From NCBI GenBank assembly GCA_030148485.1, contig JASBTJ010000039.1:1-64000 (forward strand): DNA of 64,000 nucleotides, in the 5' to 3' direction. The DNA is from Gammaproteobacteria bacterium. Lineage in GTDB: Bacteria; Pseudomonadota; Gammaproteobacteria; Chromatiales; Chromatiaceae. A program made the translations under genes and the position numbers. This document shows, in pieces, positions 1 through 13,162 of this stretch; the first letter of the stretch is position 1, and each line of letters begins with the position of its first letter. The notes under the pieces are model-generated. The model did not search any database. It was not told the DNA's origin and saw only the letters and a list, made by a program, of their open reading frames with translations.

Positions 1-100
1 CCCCCTGGGAGAGGGGCCGGGGGTGAGGGAGCGAGGCACAAGCCGATGCACCAGGGTTTGACATTGGCGCCTGTTTCCCCTCTCCCGGGGGGAGAGGGGA
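1..100. repeat. Palindromic GC-rich intergenic repeat
   Basis: The 10-base arms CCCCTCTCCC (77-86) and GGGAGAGGGG (90-99) form a perfect palindrome around three G. The arm GGGAGAGGGG also occurs at 7-16, so the unit is present twice in the first 100 bases. Dispersed repeats of this CCCTCTCCC/GGGAGAGGG type are common between genes of GC-rich proteobacteria. There is no T-tract, so a terminator role for the gene ending at 168 is not shown. The element may continue beyond the left edge. Confidence 0.5.
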
Positions 101-167
101 TTAGCCCGGAGCGATTTGCGGAGATGCCGGCGCCAAGCTCAAGGCCCACGCCGGTCTCAGGGATTCC

Positions 168-653
168 TTAGATCACCAAGTCCCGGAACTCGGGACTGGG
201 ACGTGCATACTCCCAGGTGGACTCGATGCGTTGTCTGACGACCGCGATGGTTTGAGGATCGGCTGCGATATAACGATGCAGGACACGTTCGCCGGCGCTG
301 CGGTGCAACAGATAGGGTCGATCGGCCAGATAGGCGGCTTCGTCCAAGGGTTCGGCGTCCAATGTCGGCACGCGCAGCAGACAACGGCTCGGCAGCCGGC
401 GGCACAGAGCTACCAGGCGGGGACAGTCGCGCACCAGGGCCGCGGTGTCCGCGGTCAGTAATCTGATGCGATGCCGGGGGCCGCTGAGCAGGTACTTCTG
501 TAATGTCTGGTGTACCGCGGAGGCCTCGAGTAGTCGGCCCTCCAGTCGCGGTGCGAAAAACAGCAGATCGTGGCGGGTCGCCGCGATCAGTTCCAACAGC
601 GCAGCCTGTCGGTCGGCAAGGTCCTGGCAGAGACGATGTTCATGTTCAGTCAT
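168..653 (-). CDS. Hypothetical protein, 161 aa, paired with a GNAT acetyltransferase
   Basis: I do not recognise a characterised family. The 161-residue product is charged and soluble, with no signal peptide or membrane segment. It is rich in Leu and Arg (about residues 60-110), and an N-terminal stretch (LLELIAATRHDLLFFAPRLE) faintly resembles phospholipase-D-like or nucleotide-binding folds, which is not enough to assign a role. The start overlaps the end of the acetyltransferase gene by 8 bases, so the two are probably translationally coupled in one minus-strand operon with roxA upstream. Small uncharacterised proteins beside ElaA/GNAT genes occur in other gammaproteobacteria, which supports a real gene. 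Confidence 0.75.
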   Translation of the reverse strand: MTEHEHRLCQDLADRQAALLELIAATRHDLLFFAPRLEGRLLEASAVHQTLQKYLLSGPRHRIRLLTADTAALVRDCPRLVALCRRLPSRCLLRVPTLDAEPLDEAAYLADRPYLLHRSAGERVLHRYIAADPQTIAVVRQRIESTWEYARPSPEFRDLVI

Positions 654-1086
654 TGGCCAAGCTTAACCGCATGCGCTGGTGGGGAATGCCGGCGTCGTCA
701 AAGATCGGCCCCTCGGCGACGAAACCCGCGCGTTCGTAAAACGGCGTAGCGGTACATAGGGCGTTCAGTGTGACAGCGGTCAGCGCTTGGTCGCGGGCGC
801 GCTCGATCAGCCGCAGAAGCAGGGCCGTGCCGATGCCTCGGCCACGCCAGGGTGCCAGCACCGCCATTCTCCCCAGGTGACCGTCCGGTAACAGCCTGCC
901 GGTGCCGATGGGGAGGCCGCGCGGGTCGCGCGCCAGCAGATGGAAGGCGGAGGCGTCGTCGCCGTCCCATTCCAGCGCCAGTGGTACCCCCTGTTCGGCC
1001 ACGAACACCGTTTCACGGACGGCGCGGAGCGCCGCGCGGTCCGCCGGCCAGTGTGCCTGAGTAACGGTGAACTCAGTCTTCGTCAT
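646..1086 (-). CDS. GNAT-family N-acetyltransferase
   Basis: Small GNAT acetyltransferase of 146 residues, the usual length for a single-domain member. The acetyl-CoA pyrophosphate-binding loop (R/Q-x-x-G-x-G/A) is seen as APWRGRGIGTALL at about residues 77-89, followed by the conserved C-terminal motif ATPFYERAGFVAEGPIFDDA, typical of the ElaA/YjcF-like group in which Tyr acts as general acid. The substrate cannot be told from sequence. Its start overlaps the end of roxA by 14 bases and its end overlaps the next gene by 8, so it is the middle gene of a three-gene minus-strand operon. Confidence 0.85.
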   Translation of the reverse strand: MTKTEFTVTQAHWPADRAALRAVRETVFVAEQGVPLALEWDGDDASAFHLLARDPRGLPIGTGRLLPDGHLGRMAVLAPWRGRGIGTALLLRLIERARDQALTAVTLNALCTATPFYERAGFVAEGPIFDDAGIPHQRMRLSLAND

Positions 1087-2236
1087 GGTCGTGCCAGATC
1101 AGACTGCCTTGATTGAACAGCCGGGTCAGCAAGACAATCAGTTCGGCAGGCAGCTCGGCGGACCCGGCTGGCCGATGATCGCACAGATCGGCCAGCACCT
1201 CGCTGAAGGGGATATGCGCGTGGGCGTCTCCGTCGACGAATAGCGTCAAACGGCCATTACCTTCGTCCGCGTAAGCGAGACGACTGAAGGGATGCGCGAC
1301 CAAGCGCCACCCGGCATTCAACTGCCGGACCAGGGCATCGCGGTGCAACGGAGCGGACGGCGATTCCGGGACCAGGTGCGGTTTCCGCTCGGTGATGAAA
1401 CCGCCGAACCAGGCAGTGAGCTCGGTGTCGGGCCATTCGGCGAAAGACGCCAGCAACTGGCGGACCTGGTCAACGACCTCGGTCGGAATTCTGCCGCCAA
1501 GCCCTACCGGCAGCTGTCTGGGATCGCGGTAGCGACGCTGGTCGTCGCTACGTGCCAGCAGATGTTCGAACCAACTGGAAGTGAGCTCGGACTGACTGGG
1601 CGAGCGAAACCCGACGGAGCAGGTCATGCAGTGTTCGCCTTCGGCGACGCCCCAGTGGGCCACACCGGGTGGAAGATAGAGCACGTCACCGGGTTCGAGC
1701 AGCCACTCCTGCTCGGTGACGAAATCGGCCAGCACCCGAATGTCCAGATCGGGGATCAGGTCGGCGTCCGTGTACGGGCGGGTGCTGATGCGCCAGCGGC
1801 GGCGACCCAGGGTCTGGATCAGGAACACGTCGTAGGCGTCCAGGTGTGGTCCGACGCTACCCTGGTCCGGTGCGTAGCTGACCATCACGTCATCCATGCG
1901 CCAACGGGGTAGGAACGCGAACGGTTGCGACAGTGCCGTTGCTGCGGGGACCAGTTTGTCCACGTCCTGGACGAGCAGGGTCCAGTGGCGTTCCGGCAGC
2001 GTGGCAAACACGTTTTCATCGAAGGGGCCGTGGTGCACCTGCCAGGGCGTGTCGCCGTGTTCGATGACCAACCGGGATTCGACCCCCGGTTCGCAGGCAA
2101 GCCCGGCGAGCTCGTCCGGTGACAGCGGATTGGCCGCTCCGGGCAGGGCGGCGCGCATTAGCAGCGGGCGTTGTTGCCAGTATTCGCGCAGAAAACGGGT
2201 GGCGTCCAGGCCGGTGGGGAAGCGGAGTTCGGGCAT
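1073..2236 (-). CDS. roxA: Ribosomal protein uL16 3-hydroxylase RoxA (JmjC/cupin oxygenase)
   Basis: 387 residues, close to the roughly 373 of E. coli RoxA (YcfD), a 2-oxoglutarate and Fe(II)-dependent oxygenase that hydroxylates an arginine of ribosomal protein L16. The cupin core has the HxD iron motif in GPHLDAYDVFLIQ near residue 133, the distal histidine in LPPGVAHWGVAEGEHC near residue 195, and the winged-helix C-terminal region of the family. In E. coli roxA also lies near purB and phoPQ, as here near purB. A Rho-independent terminator-like hairpin ends only 21 bases before the start codon, suggesting either leader attenuation or an independent small RNA upstream. Confidence 0.9.
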   Translation of the reverse strand: MPELRFPTGLDATRFLREYWQQRPLLMRAALPGAANPLSPDELAGLACEPGVESRLVIEHGDTPWQVHHGPFDENVFATLPERHWTLLVQDVDKLVPAATALSQPFAFLPRWRMDDVMVSYAPDQGSVGPHLDAYDVFLIQTLGRRRWRISTRPYTDADLIPDLDIRVLADFVTEQEWLLEPGDVLYLPPGVAHWGVAEGEHCMTCSVGFRSPSQSELTSSWFEHLLARSDDQRRYRDPRQLPVGLGGRIPTEVVDQVRQLLASFAEWPDTELTAWFGGFITERKPHLVPESPSAPLHRDALVRQLNAGWRLVAHPFSRLAYADEGNGRLTLFVDGDAHAHIPFSEVLADLCDHRPAGSAELPAELIVLLTRLFNQGSLIWHDHDED

Positions 2237-2257
2237 CGGTCAGCCCGGGACGCAGGC

Positions 2258-2301
2258 AAAAAAAACCCGAGTTACCTGGCTGGGGGGGAAGGCAACTCGG
2301 G
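2258..2301 (-). terminator. Rho-independent terminator-like hairpin upstream of roxA
   Basis: On the minus strand an 11-base stem (CCCGAGTTGCC at 2301-2291 pairing with GGTAACTCGGG at 2276-2266, one G-U pair) is followed directly by eight T (2265-2258). This is a canonical intrinsic terminator for transcription entering from the right. No minus-strand gene precedes it within 1 kb, so it must end either a small RNA or a roxA leader transcript. Confidence 0.75.
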
Positions 2302-2310
2302 TGTTCAGTT

Positions 2311-2343
2311 GAGTCAGAAGCCGTAGACCGGCGTGGCTGACTC
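2311..2343 (-). promoter_or_regulatory. Stem-loop preceding the terminator; possible leader or small-RNA structure
   Basis: GAGTCAG (2311-2317) and CTGACTC (2337-2343) pair perfectly, and inner bases GCCG and CGGC extend the stem. It lies nine bases before the terminator hairpin on the minus strand, so the two form a two-hairpin RNA of about 85 bases. I match it to no known riboswitch or RNA family. Confidence 0.45.
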
Positions 2344-2770
2344 CAAACGGGTCGATAGGAAGATTAGTTGTTTGATTACCCAAAATCTGTGTCCCCAATC
2401 ACAATTCGTATGGCAAGCTATGCGCCGCGGAAAATTCGGCGGTCACGGCACCATGCGCGAGCCAGCGGGTCGGATGTGACCTGATGGCGAGGGTTCAAGT
2501 CTAACGTGTCGCAAGCTAAGGTGTCGGGGATTCCATGCCGCGTAATTGCGTGTATACGGTTTCCGTGCCCCCTTTGCGATTTGCGACATACGGGTTTGAC
2601 GAGTCGCAACCTTTGCACGAATTTTAAGGATGGAAGCCTTGTTACTTGAACAGAACAGTGCTCCACTGCTCTAATTCGCGAACCACTCGTCAGTTTGGTT
2701 GTCTGAGCGGCCGTCGCGGGGACCCCGCGGTTGTGTGTGCCCTATCTCTACATAAAAGAGGAATCAAAAA

Positions 2771-3454
2771 ATGCAGGACAAGAATGTCTATCGGAAGGGT
2801 TTTGTGGCGGTGCTGGCACCGCTGACTTTGGCAATGGGCTTGGGCGCCGTAACCGCTCAGGCTGGTACCTACGTCACTTCCAGCTCGAAAAATGTCGTGG
2901 TGAACAGCTATGGCGAGTGCTGGAACGCCAAAGAAGGTACCAAGATGGAGATCGAGGCTTGCGGCGACAAGATCGCCAAGCCGGCTCCGGCTCCCGCGCC
3001 TGCGCCTGTTGACGGCGACGCCGACGGCGACGGCGTGCCCGATAGCCGTGACAAGTGCCCGAACACCCGTGCCGGTGCCAAGGTCGACGTCGACGGCTGC
3101 GAAATCATCCCCAACGTGACCATCGATCTGGTGGAGGACGAGTTCGACTTCGACAGCGCCAAGCTGAAGCCGGGCATGAAGACTGCTCTGGAAGGCGTGG
3201 CCGCCAAGATCAAGGCCACTCCGGGTAACGAGCATCTGCACGTCATCGGCCACACCGACAGCGTCGGTCCCGAGAAGTACAACATGGGCCTGTCGCTGCG
3301 TCGTGCCCAGGCAGCTGCCGACTACCTGACCGCTCAGGGCGTTGCGCGCGACAACATCACCATCGAAGGCAAGGGTGAGTCCTCGCCGGTGGCTGACAAC
3401 AAAACCAAGGCGGGTCGTGCCAAGAACCGTCGTGTCGAGATCCAAACCCGCTGA
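2771..3454 (+). CDS. OmpA-family outer-membrane protein with TSP3-like linker
   Basis: 227 residues. A signal peptide ends around residue 31 (MGLGAVTAQA then G). A short beta region is followed by an Ala-Pro-rich linker and a calcium-binding thrombospondin type-3-like repeat (DGDADGDGVPDSRDKCPN, about residues 79-96). The C-terminal OmpA domain (about residues 115-227) has the peptidoglycan-binding signature GHTDSVGPEKYNMGLSLRRA. There is no 8-strand barrel, so it is a periplasmic or outer-membrane-tethered peptidoglycan-binding protein rather than a true OmpA porin. A strong ribosome site (AGAGGAA) precedes the ATG. The gene is monocistronic and ends at a strong terminator. Confidence 0.9.
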   Translation: MQDKNVYRKGFVAVLAPLTLAMGLGAVTAQAGTYVTSSSKNVVVNSYGECWNAKEGTKMEIEACGDKIAKPAPAPAPAPVDGDADGDGVPDSRDKCPNTRAGAKVDVDGCEIIPNVTIDLVEDEFDFDSAKLKPGMKTALEGVAAKIKATPGNEHLHVIGHTDSVGPEKYNMGLSLRRAQAAADYLTAQGVARDNITIEGKGESSPVADNKTKAGRAKNRRVEIQTR

Positions 3455-3503
3455 TCTCGGTCGGTGCCGGAAGGGACATTGTCCCTCCCGGCCCGGTTAA
3501 GCG

Positions 3504-3537
3504 AAAAAGGCCGTGCAGCAATGCACGGCCTTTTTTT
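3504..3537. terminator. Bidirectional Rho-independent terminator between ompA-type gene and purB
   Basis: Stem GGCCGTGC (3509-3516) with GCACGGCC (3523-3530), a six-base loop, seven T on the plus-strand side (3531-3537) and five A on the other (3504-3508). It serves the plus-strand ompA-type gene and probably also the converging purB. Confidence 0.9.
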
Positions 3538-3574
3538 GTGGGCCCGATGGCGACGCACCAGGTAGTACGCGCGG

Positions 3575-5395
<1,821 letters not shown>

Positions 5396-5399
<4 letters not shown>

Positions 5400-6610
5400 G
5401 GGATATCCTTTTGCAGGGCTATCGCCGGCCGTCGTTCGAGCCGCGACAGCCACAGCAGGCTGATCAACACGACCGACAACATCGGCAGGGCCGCCAGATT
5501 CACCGCCCGCCATCCGACCAGATGTTGCAGAGCCCCGGCGGACAGCGATGCGGCGGCGACCAGTGAAAACACCAGAAAGTCATTCAGTGCCTGTGCCTTG
5601 AAGCGTTCGCTGGAGCGATACGTGGTGGTCAGCAAGGTGGTGGCGCCGATGAACAGAAAGTTCCAACTCAGACCCAGTAGCACCAGTGCCGTCCAGAAAT
5701 GCCACATACCGGTCCCGCTCAGATTGATGGCCACGCAGGCCAATCCGAGCAGCGCGCCGATGCCGAGCATCGCAATCAGGCCGAAACGCTCGATCAGCTG
5801 ACCGCTGACGAACGACGGCGCGAACATCGCCAGCACATGCCACTGGATGACAAAGGCGGTGTCGGAAAACGGATAGGCGTGGTGCTGCATCGCCAGGGGC
5901 GTTGCGGTCATGACCAGCGCCATGGTGGCGTAGCCGAGCATGCCGCAAGTGACGGCGATGATAAAACGCGGTTGCGCGGCGATACGATGGAGGGGACGTC
6001 CACTGCGTTCCGCCCGAAGGGTAGCCGGGGTGGCTTGGGGCAGCTGCAGGAACAGGAGCAGGATGAAAGCCATCAGATACAGCCCCAGCATGGCGCTGTA
6101 ACTGCCGGCAAACGGTGCGCCGGCCACCAGGTCCCGGGTAAGGTTGGCCAGATTGGGACCGATCACCGCCGCCAGTACGCCGCCCGCCAGGACATAGGAA
6201 ATGGCCCGACTTCTCTGTGCCGGTTCGACATTGTCGGCGGCGGCGAAACGATAGAAATTGGCGAACCCCGAGGACACGCCCAGCAACGCGCTGCCGATGA
6301 TGAATGTCCCGAAACTGCCGTTGCGGATAGCATAGGTACACAGCAGCGCGCCGGCGGCAGCGATCATCGTGCCGATCAGAAACGACGGGCGTCGCCCGAT
6401 GCGTGACATCAGTGCCGCGGCAGGGATGCTCGCAAACATCGTCGCCAGCAGCTGCACCGTGAAACCCAGGCTGGCATAAGCCTTGTCCTGGGCCAAGGCA
6501 AAGCCGACCAGCGCCGAGGTGGCGACCAGCAAGGATGTGCCGCTCATGTAAAGCGCTTGGCAGAGCGCCAGGATCGGCACATTGCGGCGGAAGCTGTTGT
6601 CCGGGGTCAT
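5396..6610 (-). CDS. MFS transporter
   Basis: 404 residues with about 12 hydrophobic helices, an inner-membrane major facilitator. The loop between helices 2 and 3 has the MFS signature region MSRIGRRPSFLIGTMI (about residues 64-79), with Gly and Arg pairs of the GxxxDRxGRR type. Close relatives are annotated only as MFS; substrate is unknown. It is the first gene of a minus-strand pair with the small secreted protein at 4857-5399 (4-base overlap). No operator is recognised upstream. Confidence 0.88.
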
Positions 6611-6956
6611 GGCGGTTCTAGTGGCGGAACTCGGGTCCTACGCTATCAGGTGGTGCGGTCGGTGACGACCTGATTCACGACGGTCGGCTGTGCGTGGTAG
6701 CGCACCTGGGTACTGCTGTTGGGCCGTTGGCTCTGTCAGCCGCGCGCCTCACCGATGTGCCGGAAACGGCGCGATGGTCCCCCAGCGGCTGTCCGGTGGG
6801 CCAGTCGCCACGGCATGGTGATCGGACTCGGTCCCTGGGATCGGTTATGGCGGGCCTTGCGCAATCGGCCCGTCCGGGGCGAGCTATCCTGGGTCCGATT
6901 CGCCCCCGCCGGGTGACGCCGTGATGCGATCCATCGCCCGGGCGCCGGTCGCCAAA
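6611..6956. other. 346-base spacer with no gene
   Basis: Lies between the start of the MFS gene and the end of the diguanylate cyclase gene, both minus strand. Short frames on both strands have no recognisable protein features. I see no strong promoter, terminator hairpin or RNA signature. Confidence 0.5.
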
Positions 6957-7946
6957 TCAGGCCATTACGCAATTACGTCCGCGCGCCTTGGCCTGGTAGA
7001 GATTCTGGTCGCTGCGCTTCATCCACGTCCGCCAGTCCTCGCCTTCCCGCAGCGTCGCGACGCCCACGCTGGTGGTGACCGGGCGGTCTGCCAGCAGGGT
7101 CTCGTCGGCCACGGCTTGGCGCAGCGCCTCGGCGACGCGCCGCGCGTGCGGGGCATCGGTGCTGTAGAGCAGGACCAGGAATTCCTCTCCCCCGAGACGG
7201 AATACCTGGTCGGCACCGCGCATACGGTTGCGCAGCAAGGCACCGACGCCGCGCAGCACGCGGTCACCGGCATCATGCCCCAGGTCGTCGTTGATGGCCT
7301 TGAAATGGTCCAGGTCCAGGGCCAGCACGGACATCGGCGTGGCGCTGCGCCGGTGCTGCTCTACCGCGTGTTCCAGGGTGGGGGTGAGCAGGGTGCGATT
7401 GGCCAGACCGGTCAGGGGGTCGGTCATGGCCAACGCTTGCAGGCGTTCCTGCTGGCCGCTGATGACCCGCACGAAGATTGCCGAGAACACGCTCACTCCC
7501 GCCAGCGTGGCAGCCAGTCGCGCGGCGAGTTCGTGGTCGAGTTGTTGCCAGCCCTGTGGCAGGGCGACCGCGAGCACCGCAATGTTGGCCAGCCAGGCCT
7601 GGCGCTCGGGCAGCATGAAGTAGAAGGCGAGTACCGCCGGATAGCACCACAGGGCGCCGATGACGCCCTGTTGCTGAAACGCCACCACCAGGAAGGCCAG
7701 CACGGCCGGCAGCAAGGCGAACAGGGTGAGCAAGGGGTAGTAACGCCCGCGACTGCTGGCCCATGCGTTGAAGGCGAGCACCGCAACGATAGCCGCCGAA
7801 CCCAGGCCCAGCAGGTCGCGCCCCTGGAGGAAATTGTTGACACTGAACGGCGTCAGCAGCAACACGCTGGTCAGGGCGACGCCCCATGTCGAGCGGATAC
7901 GGAAATCCTCCGCTGCCGTGCCCGGCTGCCGTTTTCGCGCGTTCAT
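6957..7946 (-). CDS. Membrane diguanylate cyclase (GGDEF)
   Basis: 329 residues from the ATG; a TTG two codons earlier is possible. The N-terminal half has about five hydrophobic helices (residues 20-160), an uncharacterised membrane sensor resembling but not clearly matching known MASE domains. The C-terminal GGDEF domain keeps the active-site sequence FRLGGEEFLVLL and, exactly five residues before it, RGAD, the RxxD allosteric I-site. It should therefore make cyclic di-GMP and be product-inhibited. The gene stands alone, and no output protein is adjacent; a PilZ protein lies 15 kb away (23333-24004). Confidence 0.9.
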   Translation of the reverse strand: MNARKRQPGTAAEDFRIRSTWGVALTSVLLLTPFSVNNFLQGRDLLGLGSAAIVAVLAFNAWASSRGRYYPLLTLFALLPAVLAFLVVAFQQQGVIGALWCYPAVLAFYFMLPERQAWLANIAVLAVALPQGWQQLDHELAARLAATLAGVSVFSAIFVRVISGQQERLQALAMTDPLTGLANRTLLTPTLEHAVEQHRRSATPMSVLALDLDHFKAINDDLGHDAGDRVLRGVGALLRNRMRGADQVFRLGGEEFLVLLYSTDAPHARRVAEALRQAVADETLLADRPVTTSVGVATLREGEDWRTWMKRSDQNLYQAKARGRNCVMA

Positions 7947-7969
7947 GGGCAATCGCGGTCCCCCGCAAC

Positions 7970-7992
7970 AAAAAGCCCCGCGAGGCGGGGCT
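7970..7992 (-). terminator. Rho-independent terminator of acnA
   Basis: On the minus strand AGCCCCGC (7992-7985) pairs with GCGGGGCT (7981-7974) and is followed by a T-run (7974-7970). It lies 22 bases beyond the acnA stop codon. Confidence 0.9.
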
Positions 7993-8013
7993 GACTGTTT
8001 GTCGTATTGGCCG

Positions 8014-10674
<2,661 letters not shown>

Positions 10675-10794
10675 CAAGGGACTCCGGAATTGGTAACGGC
10701 GGGGCACCGGATACCGGTGCGAAGCCCCTAATTTTAAACGCCCGCCGGGCGGGATGCCACGGCGGGCGTCGGCATCAGCCGATTTTCAGTCGGT

Positions 10795-11241
10795 TCAATC
10801 GGTCGGTTGGGCCTCTTCGCCGTCCATCGTGCCGGCCGCCGGGGCTTCCTTGGTCAGGTCGTTGTACAGGTCACCGGCCTTGGCTTTGGCGGCATCGTAG
10901 GTATCGCCGGCCGCTTCCTTGGTCTTGTCGTACGCGGTCACGGCGCTGTCCTTGGTGGCTTGGTAGGCATCTGCCGCACCTTCCTTGGTCGCTCGATAGG
11001 CGTCCGATGCCGCCTGCTTGGTGGCATCATAGGCGTTCACGGCTTCCTGCTTGGTTGCGTCATAGGCGTTTGCCGTTTGGGTTTCCACCGTGGTGGCGGC
11101 GTTCTCAGTCATTTCCACCGTCTTGTCCGCGGCATCCTCGGTCTGCTCGCCGACGGATTGGTTCGCGTCCCGGTCGCAGCCGGCCATGCCCAACCCCAAC
11201 GCCAACAGGAGTCCCCCGGTCAGTATGTGCTTGGTGTTCAT
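10795..11241 (-). CDS. Lipoprotein with LEA/apolipoprotein-like 11-residue repeats
   Basis: 148 residues starting after an excellent ribosome site (GGAGGAAACATA). A lipoprotein signal ends at LGLGMAGC (Cys 22). After an acidic stretch, about residues 55-130 consist of 11-residue repeats of the type AYDATKQEAVN (YDATKQ, YRATKE, YQATKD, YDKTKE, YDAAKA), predicting a long amphipathic helix. Such 11-mers occur in group 3 LEA proteins and in several small stress-induced bacterial lipoproteins linked to desiccation or osmotic tolerance. That role is family inference only; context is uninformative (between acnA and hflD). Confidence 0.85.
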   Translation of the reverse strand: MNTKHILTGGLLLALGLGMAGCDRDANQSVGEQTEDAADKTVEMTENAATTVETQTANAYDATKQEAVNAYDATKQAASDAYRATKEGAADAYQATKDSAVTAYDKTKEAAGDTYDAAKAKAGDLYNDLTKEAPAAGTMDGEEAQPTD

Positions 11242-11318
11242 TATGTTTCCTCCGATGAATCGCTTAACGGATGGCCCTTGATGCCAGCAGGGCCGGACTG
11301 GTGAATCCAGAGGATTCG

Positions 11319-11942
11319 TTATTCCGCGGTGCGTAGCAGGCGCCGCGCCGTGTCGACTGTCAAGCGGCGCTTGAAAACCAGTTGCCAGCGGCTGCCGCCG
11401 CACTGTTGCCAAAGATGGGCGGCGCGCACGCCGGCCAACAATGCGGTGCGGATGCGTGCTGCCGTGTCCGGGTTTTGCAGGTGCAGCGGTTCTCCTTTCA
11501 CCATGATGCGTGGTGATTGCGTACTCAGGTGGCGCTGGTAGATGTCGGCCAAGGGCGCATAGAGTTTGCTGTCGTCCATATCGAATGCCTTGCGCCTGTC
11601 GTCCAGGTCGCCGATGTCCCGCCCCAGGGCCTCCTGGAGGTCGCTGTCGCGGTTCAGCCGCAGCGCGAGTTGGATGACGCCAATGGCGTAGCGCGACACA
11701 TTGGCATCGCGGTCGCGCGGTGTGTCCAACTGGGCGATCAGACAGCGTAAGCCGCTGCCGACCCCCGCTACGCACCCAAACACATCCGCGACGCTGGATG
11801 GATTGAGGCGGAAAATACTCGCTGTGCTGGCTGCCAGGGCGTCCGCATCGGCCATACCGCCGCGCGCCAACTTGGATGTCAATTGGGCGCCCTGAAACAC
11901 GCCGGCCAGCGCCAGAGTTCTGTCTTCGTCTGTGTAGTTCAT
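11319..11942 (-). CDS. hflD: HflD homologue (high-frequency lysogenisation protein)
   Basis: 207 residues from MNYTDEDRTLAL, matching E. coli HflD (213). HflD is a peripheral inner-membrane protein that in E. coli binds phage lambda CII; its normal cell role is unclear, but the mnmA-hflD-purB gene order is conserved across gammaproteobacteria, and mnmA is 38 bases upstream here. The Ala/Leu-rich helical profile (LALAGVFQGAQLTSKLARGG and later helices) fits the all-helical family. An in-frame extension upstream would begin at 11984 inside the mnmA stop and is unlikely. Confidence 0.88.
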   Translation of the reverse strand: MNYTDEDRTLALAGVFQGAQLTSKLARGGMADADALAASTASIFRLNPSSVADVFGCVAGVGSGLRCLIAQLDTPRDRDANVSRYAIGVIQLALRLNRDSDLQEALGRDIGDLDDRRKAFDMDDSKLYAPLADIYQRHLSTQSPRIMVKGEPLHLQNPDTAARIRTALLAGVRAAHLWQQCGGSRWQLVFKRRLTVDTARRLLRTAE

Positions 11943-11980
11943 GGTGTCGTTAGTTTCGACTCGGTGTGTTGACCGAGGTC

Positions 11981-13060
11981 TCATTCAATGATGCCGCCGC
12001 CGAGACATTCGTCGTTTTGATAAATGACCACCGATTGTCCGGGGGTCAATGCCCGCTGCGGCTGCTCGAAGCGCACCTGCATACGATCCCGCTCGGTGAT
12101 CGTTACCGTACAAGGCTGCAGCGGTTGGCGATGCCGACAGCGTGCCATCGCAGTGAAGCTGTCGCCCGGCGGCTTGCCCAGGGTCCAGTGCAGTTGACTG
12201 GTCGTGAGTCGGTCACGGAACAGTCTGGGGTGGTCATGGCCTTGCGCCACCACCAGGACGTTGTGCGTCAGGTCCTTGTCTACTACGAACCAGGGCTCGT
12301 CCGGCGCGTTCGCAACCCCGCCGATGCCCAGTCCCTGGCGCTGCCCGAGCGTGTAGTACATCAGCCCCTGGTGCTGGCCTATGCATTGCCCCTCCGTGGT
12401 GTGGATCTCGCCGGGGTTGGCCGGCAGATAGTTCGCCAGAAAGTCCTTGAACCGGCGCTCGCCGATGAAACAGATGCCGGTGCTGTCTTTTTTTTGCGCA
12501 TTGCCGAAGCCGGCAGCGGCGGCCTTCGCTCTGACTGCCGGCTTGGTCAGTGCGGCGAGCGGGAAGTGCACGTGGCACAAGGCGTGTTGTCCGAGCATGT
12601 ACAGGAAGTAGGTCTGGTCCTTGTTGCTGTCGTGTGCCTGGATCAGATGGCAGCCGCTATCGTCATGGCGCACATTGGCATAGTGGCCGGTGGCGATCGC
12701 GTCGGCGCCCATGTCCAAGGCGTGGTCGAGAAAGGCGCGGAACTTGATTTCCCGATTGCACAGCACGTCCGGGTTCGGGGTGCGCCCGGCCCGGTATTCG
12801 GCCAGGAACAGGGCAAACACCCTGTCCCAGTACTCGCTGGCAAAATTCATGGTGTGCAAAGGGATACCCAGCCGGTCGGCGACCTGCTGCGCGTCGGCCA
12901 GGTCCGTGGCCGCCGCGCAGTATTCCGCGTCGTCGTCCTCTTCCCAGTTCTTCATGAACAGGCCTTCGACCCGGTGCCCCTGTTCGAGCAGGGTCAGGGC
13001 GGCCACCGCGGAGTCCACGCCGCCGGACAGCCCGACAATGATGTGTTGTGGGTCGGTCAC
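11981..13060 (-). CDS. mnmA: tRNA-specific 2-thiouridylase MnmA
   Basis: Transfers sulfur to U34 of Lys, Glu and Gln tRNAs. 359 residues, as usual. The ATP pyrophosphatase P-loop [13 protein letters not shown] is at residues 9-21, the first catalytic cysteine is in [13 protein letters not shown] (about residue 101), and the second in [14 protein letters not shown] (about residue 198). It is followed closely by hflD and preceded by nudJ (about 100 bases), the same order as E. coli, suggesting a shared transcript. Confidence 0.96.
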   Translation of the reverse strand: MTDPQHIIVGLSGGVDSAVAALTLLEQGHRVEGLFMKNWEEDDDAEYCAAATDLADAQQVADRLGIPLHTMNFASEYWDRVFALFLAEYRAGRTPNPDVLCNREIKFRAFLDHALDMGADAIATGHYANVRHDDSGCHLIQAHDSNKDQTYFLYMLGQHALCHVHFPLAALTKPAVRAKAAAAGFGNAQKKDSTGICFIGERRFKDFLANYLPANPGEIHTTEGQCIGQHQGLMYYTLGQRQGLGIGGVANAPDEPWFVVDKDLTHNVLVVAQGHDHPRLFRDRLTTSQLHWTLGKPPGDSFTAMARCRHRQPLQPCTVTITERDRMQVRFEQPQRALTPGQSVVIYQNDECLGGGIIE

Positions 13061-13162
13061 CTGCGGGCTTCCTTGCCGGCCAGCCGAGCGGCCGGGGCTG
13101 GGTGGACGCCTGGCACCGTAGGCCGAGTGCCGATGGCTGGCACACGCGGAGCGTGTATGGCG

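Larger units (their letters stand above)
2237..2770. other. Long intergenic region between roxA and the ompA-type gene
   Basis: 534 bases without a convincing gene. The roxA-proximal part has two stable hairpins in minus-strand orientation (separate entries). The ompA-proximal part is AT-richer and has three copies of the heptamer GTCGCAA or its complement TTGCGAC, at 2508-2514, 2581-2587 and 2603-2609; the last two face each other as an inverted pair. A short minus-strand reading frame at 2418-2666 has no recognisable protein features, and I do not call it. A TTGAC-like hexamer at 2595-2600 lacks a good -10 partner. Confidence 0.5.

Noticed and set aside
2485-2505. GGTTCAAGTC resembling a tRNA T-loop
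   Set aside because: The flanking bases (GAGGG and CTAAC) do not pair, and there is no acceptor, D or anticodon stem around it.
2418-2666. 82-residue minus-strand frame upstream of the terminator at 2258
   Set aside because: No ribosome site, no family features, and amino-acid composition typical of non-coding sequence.
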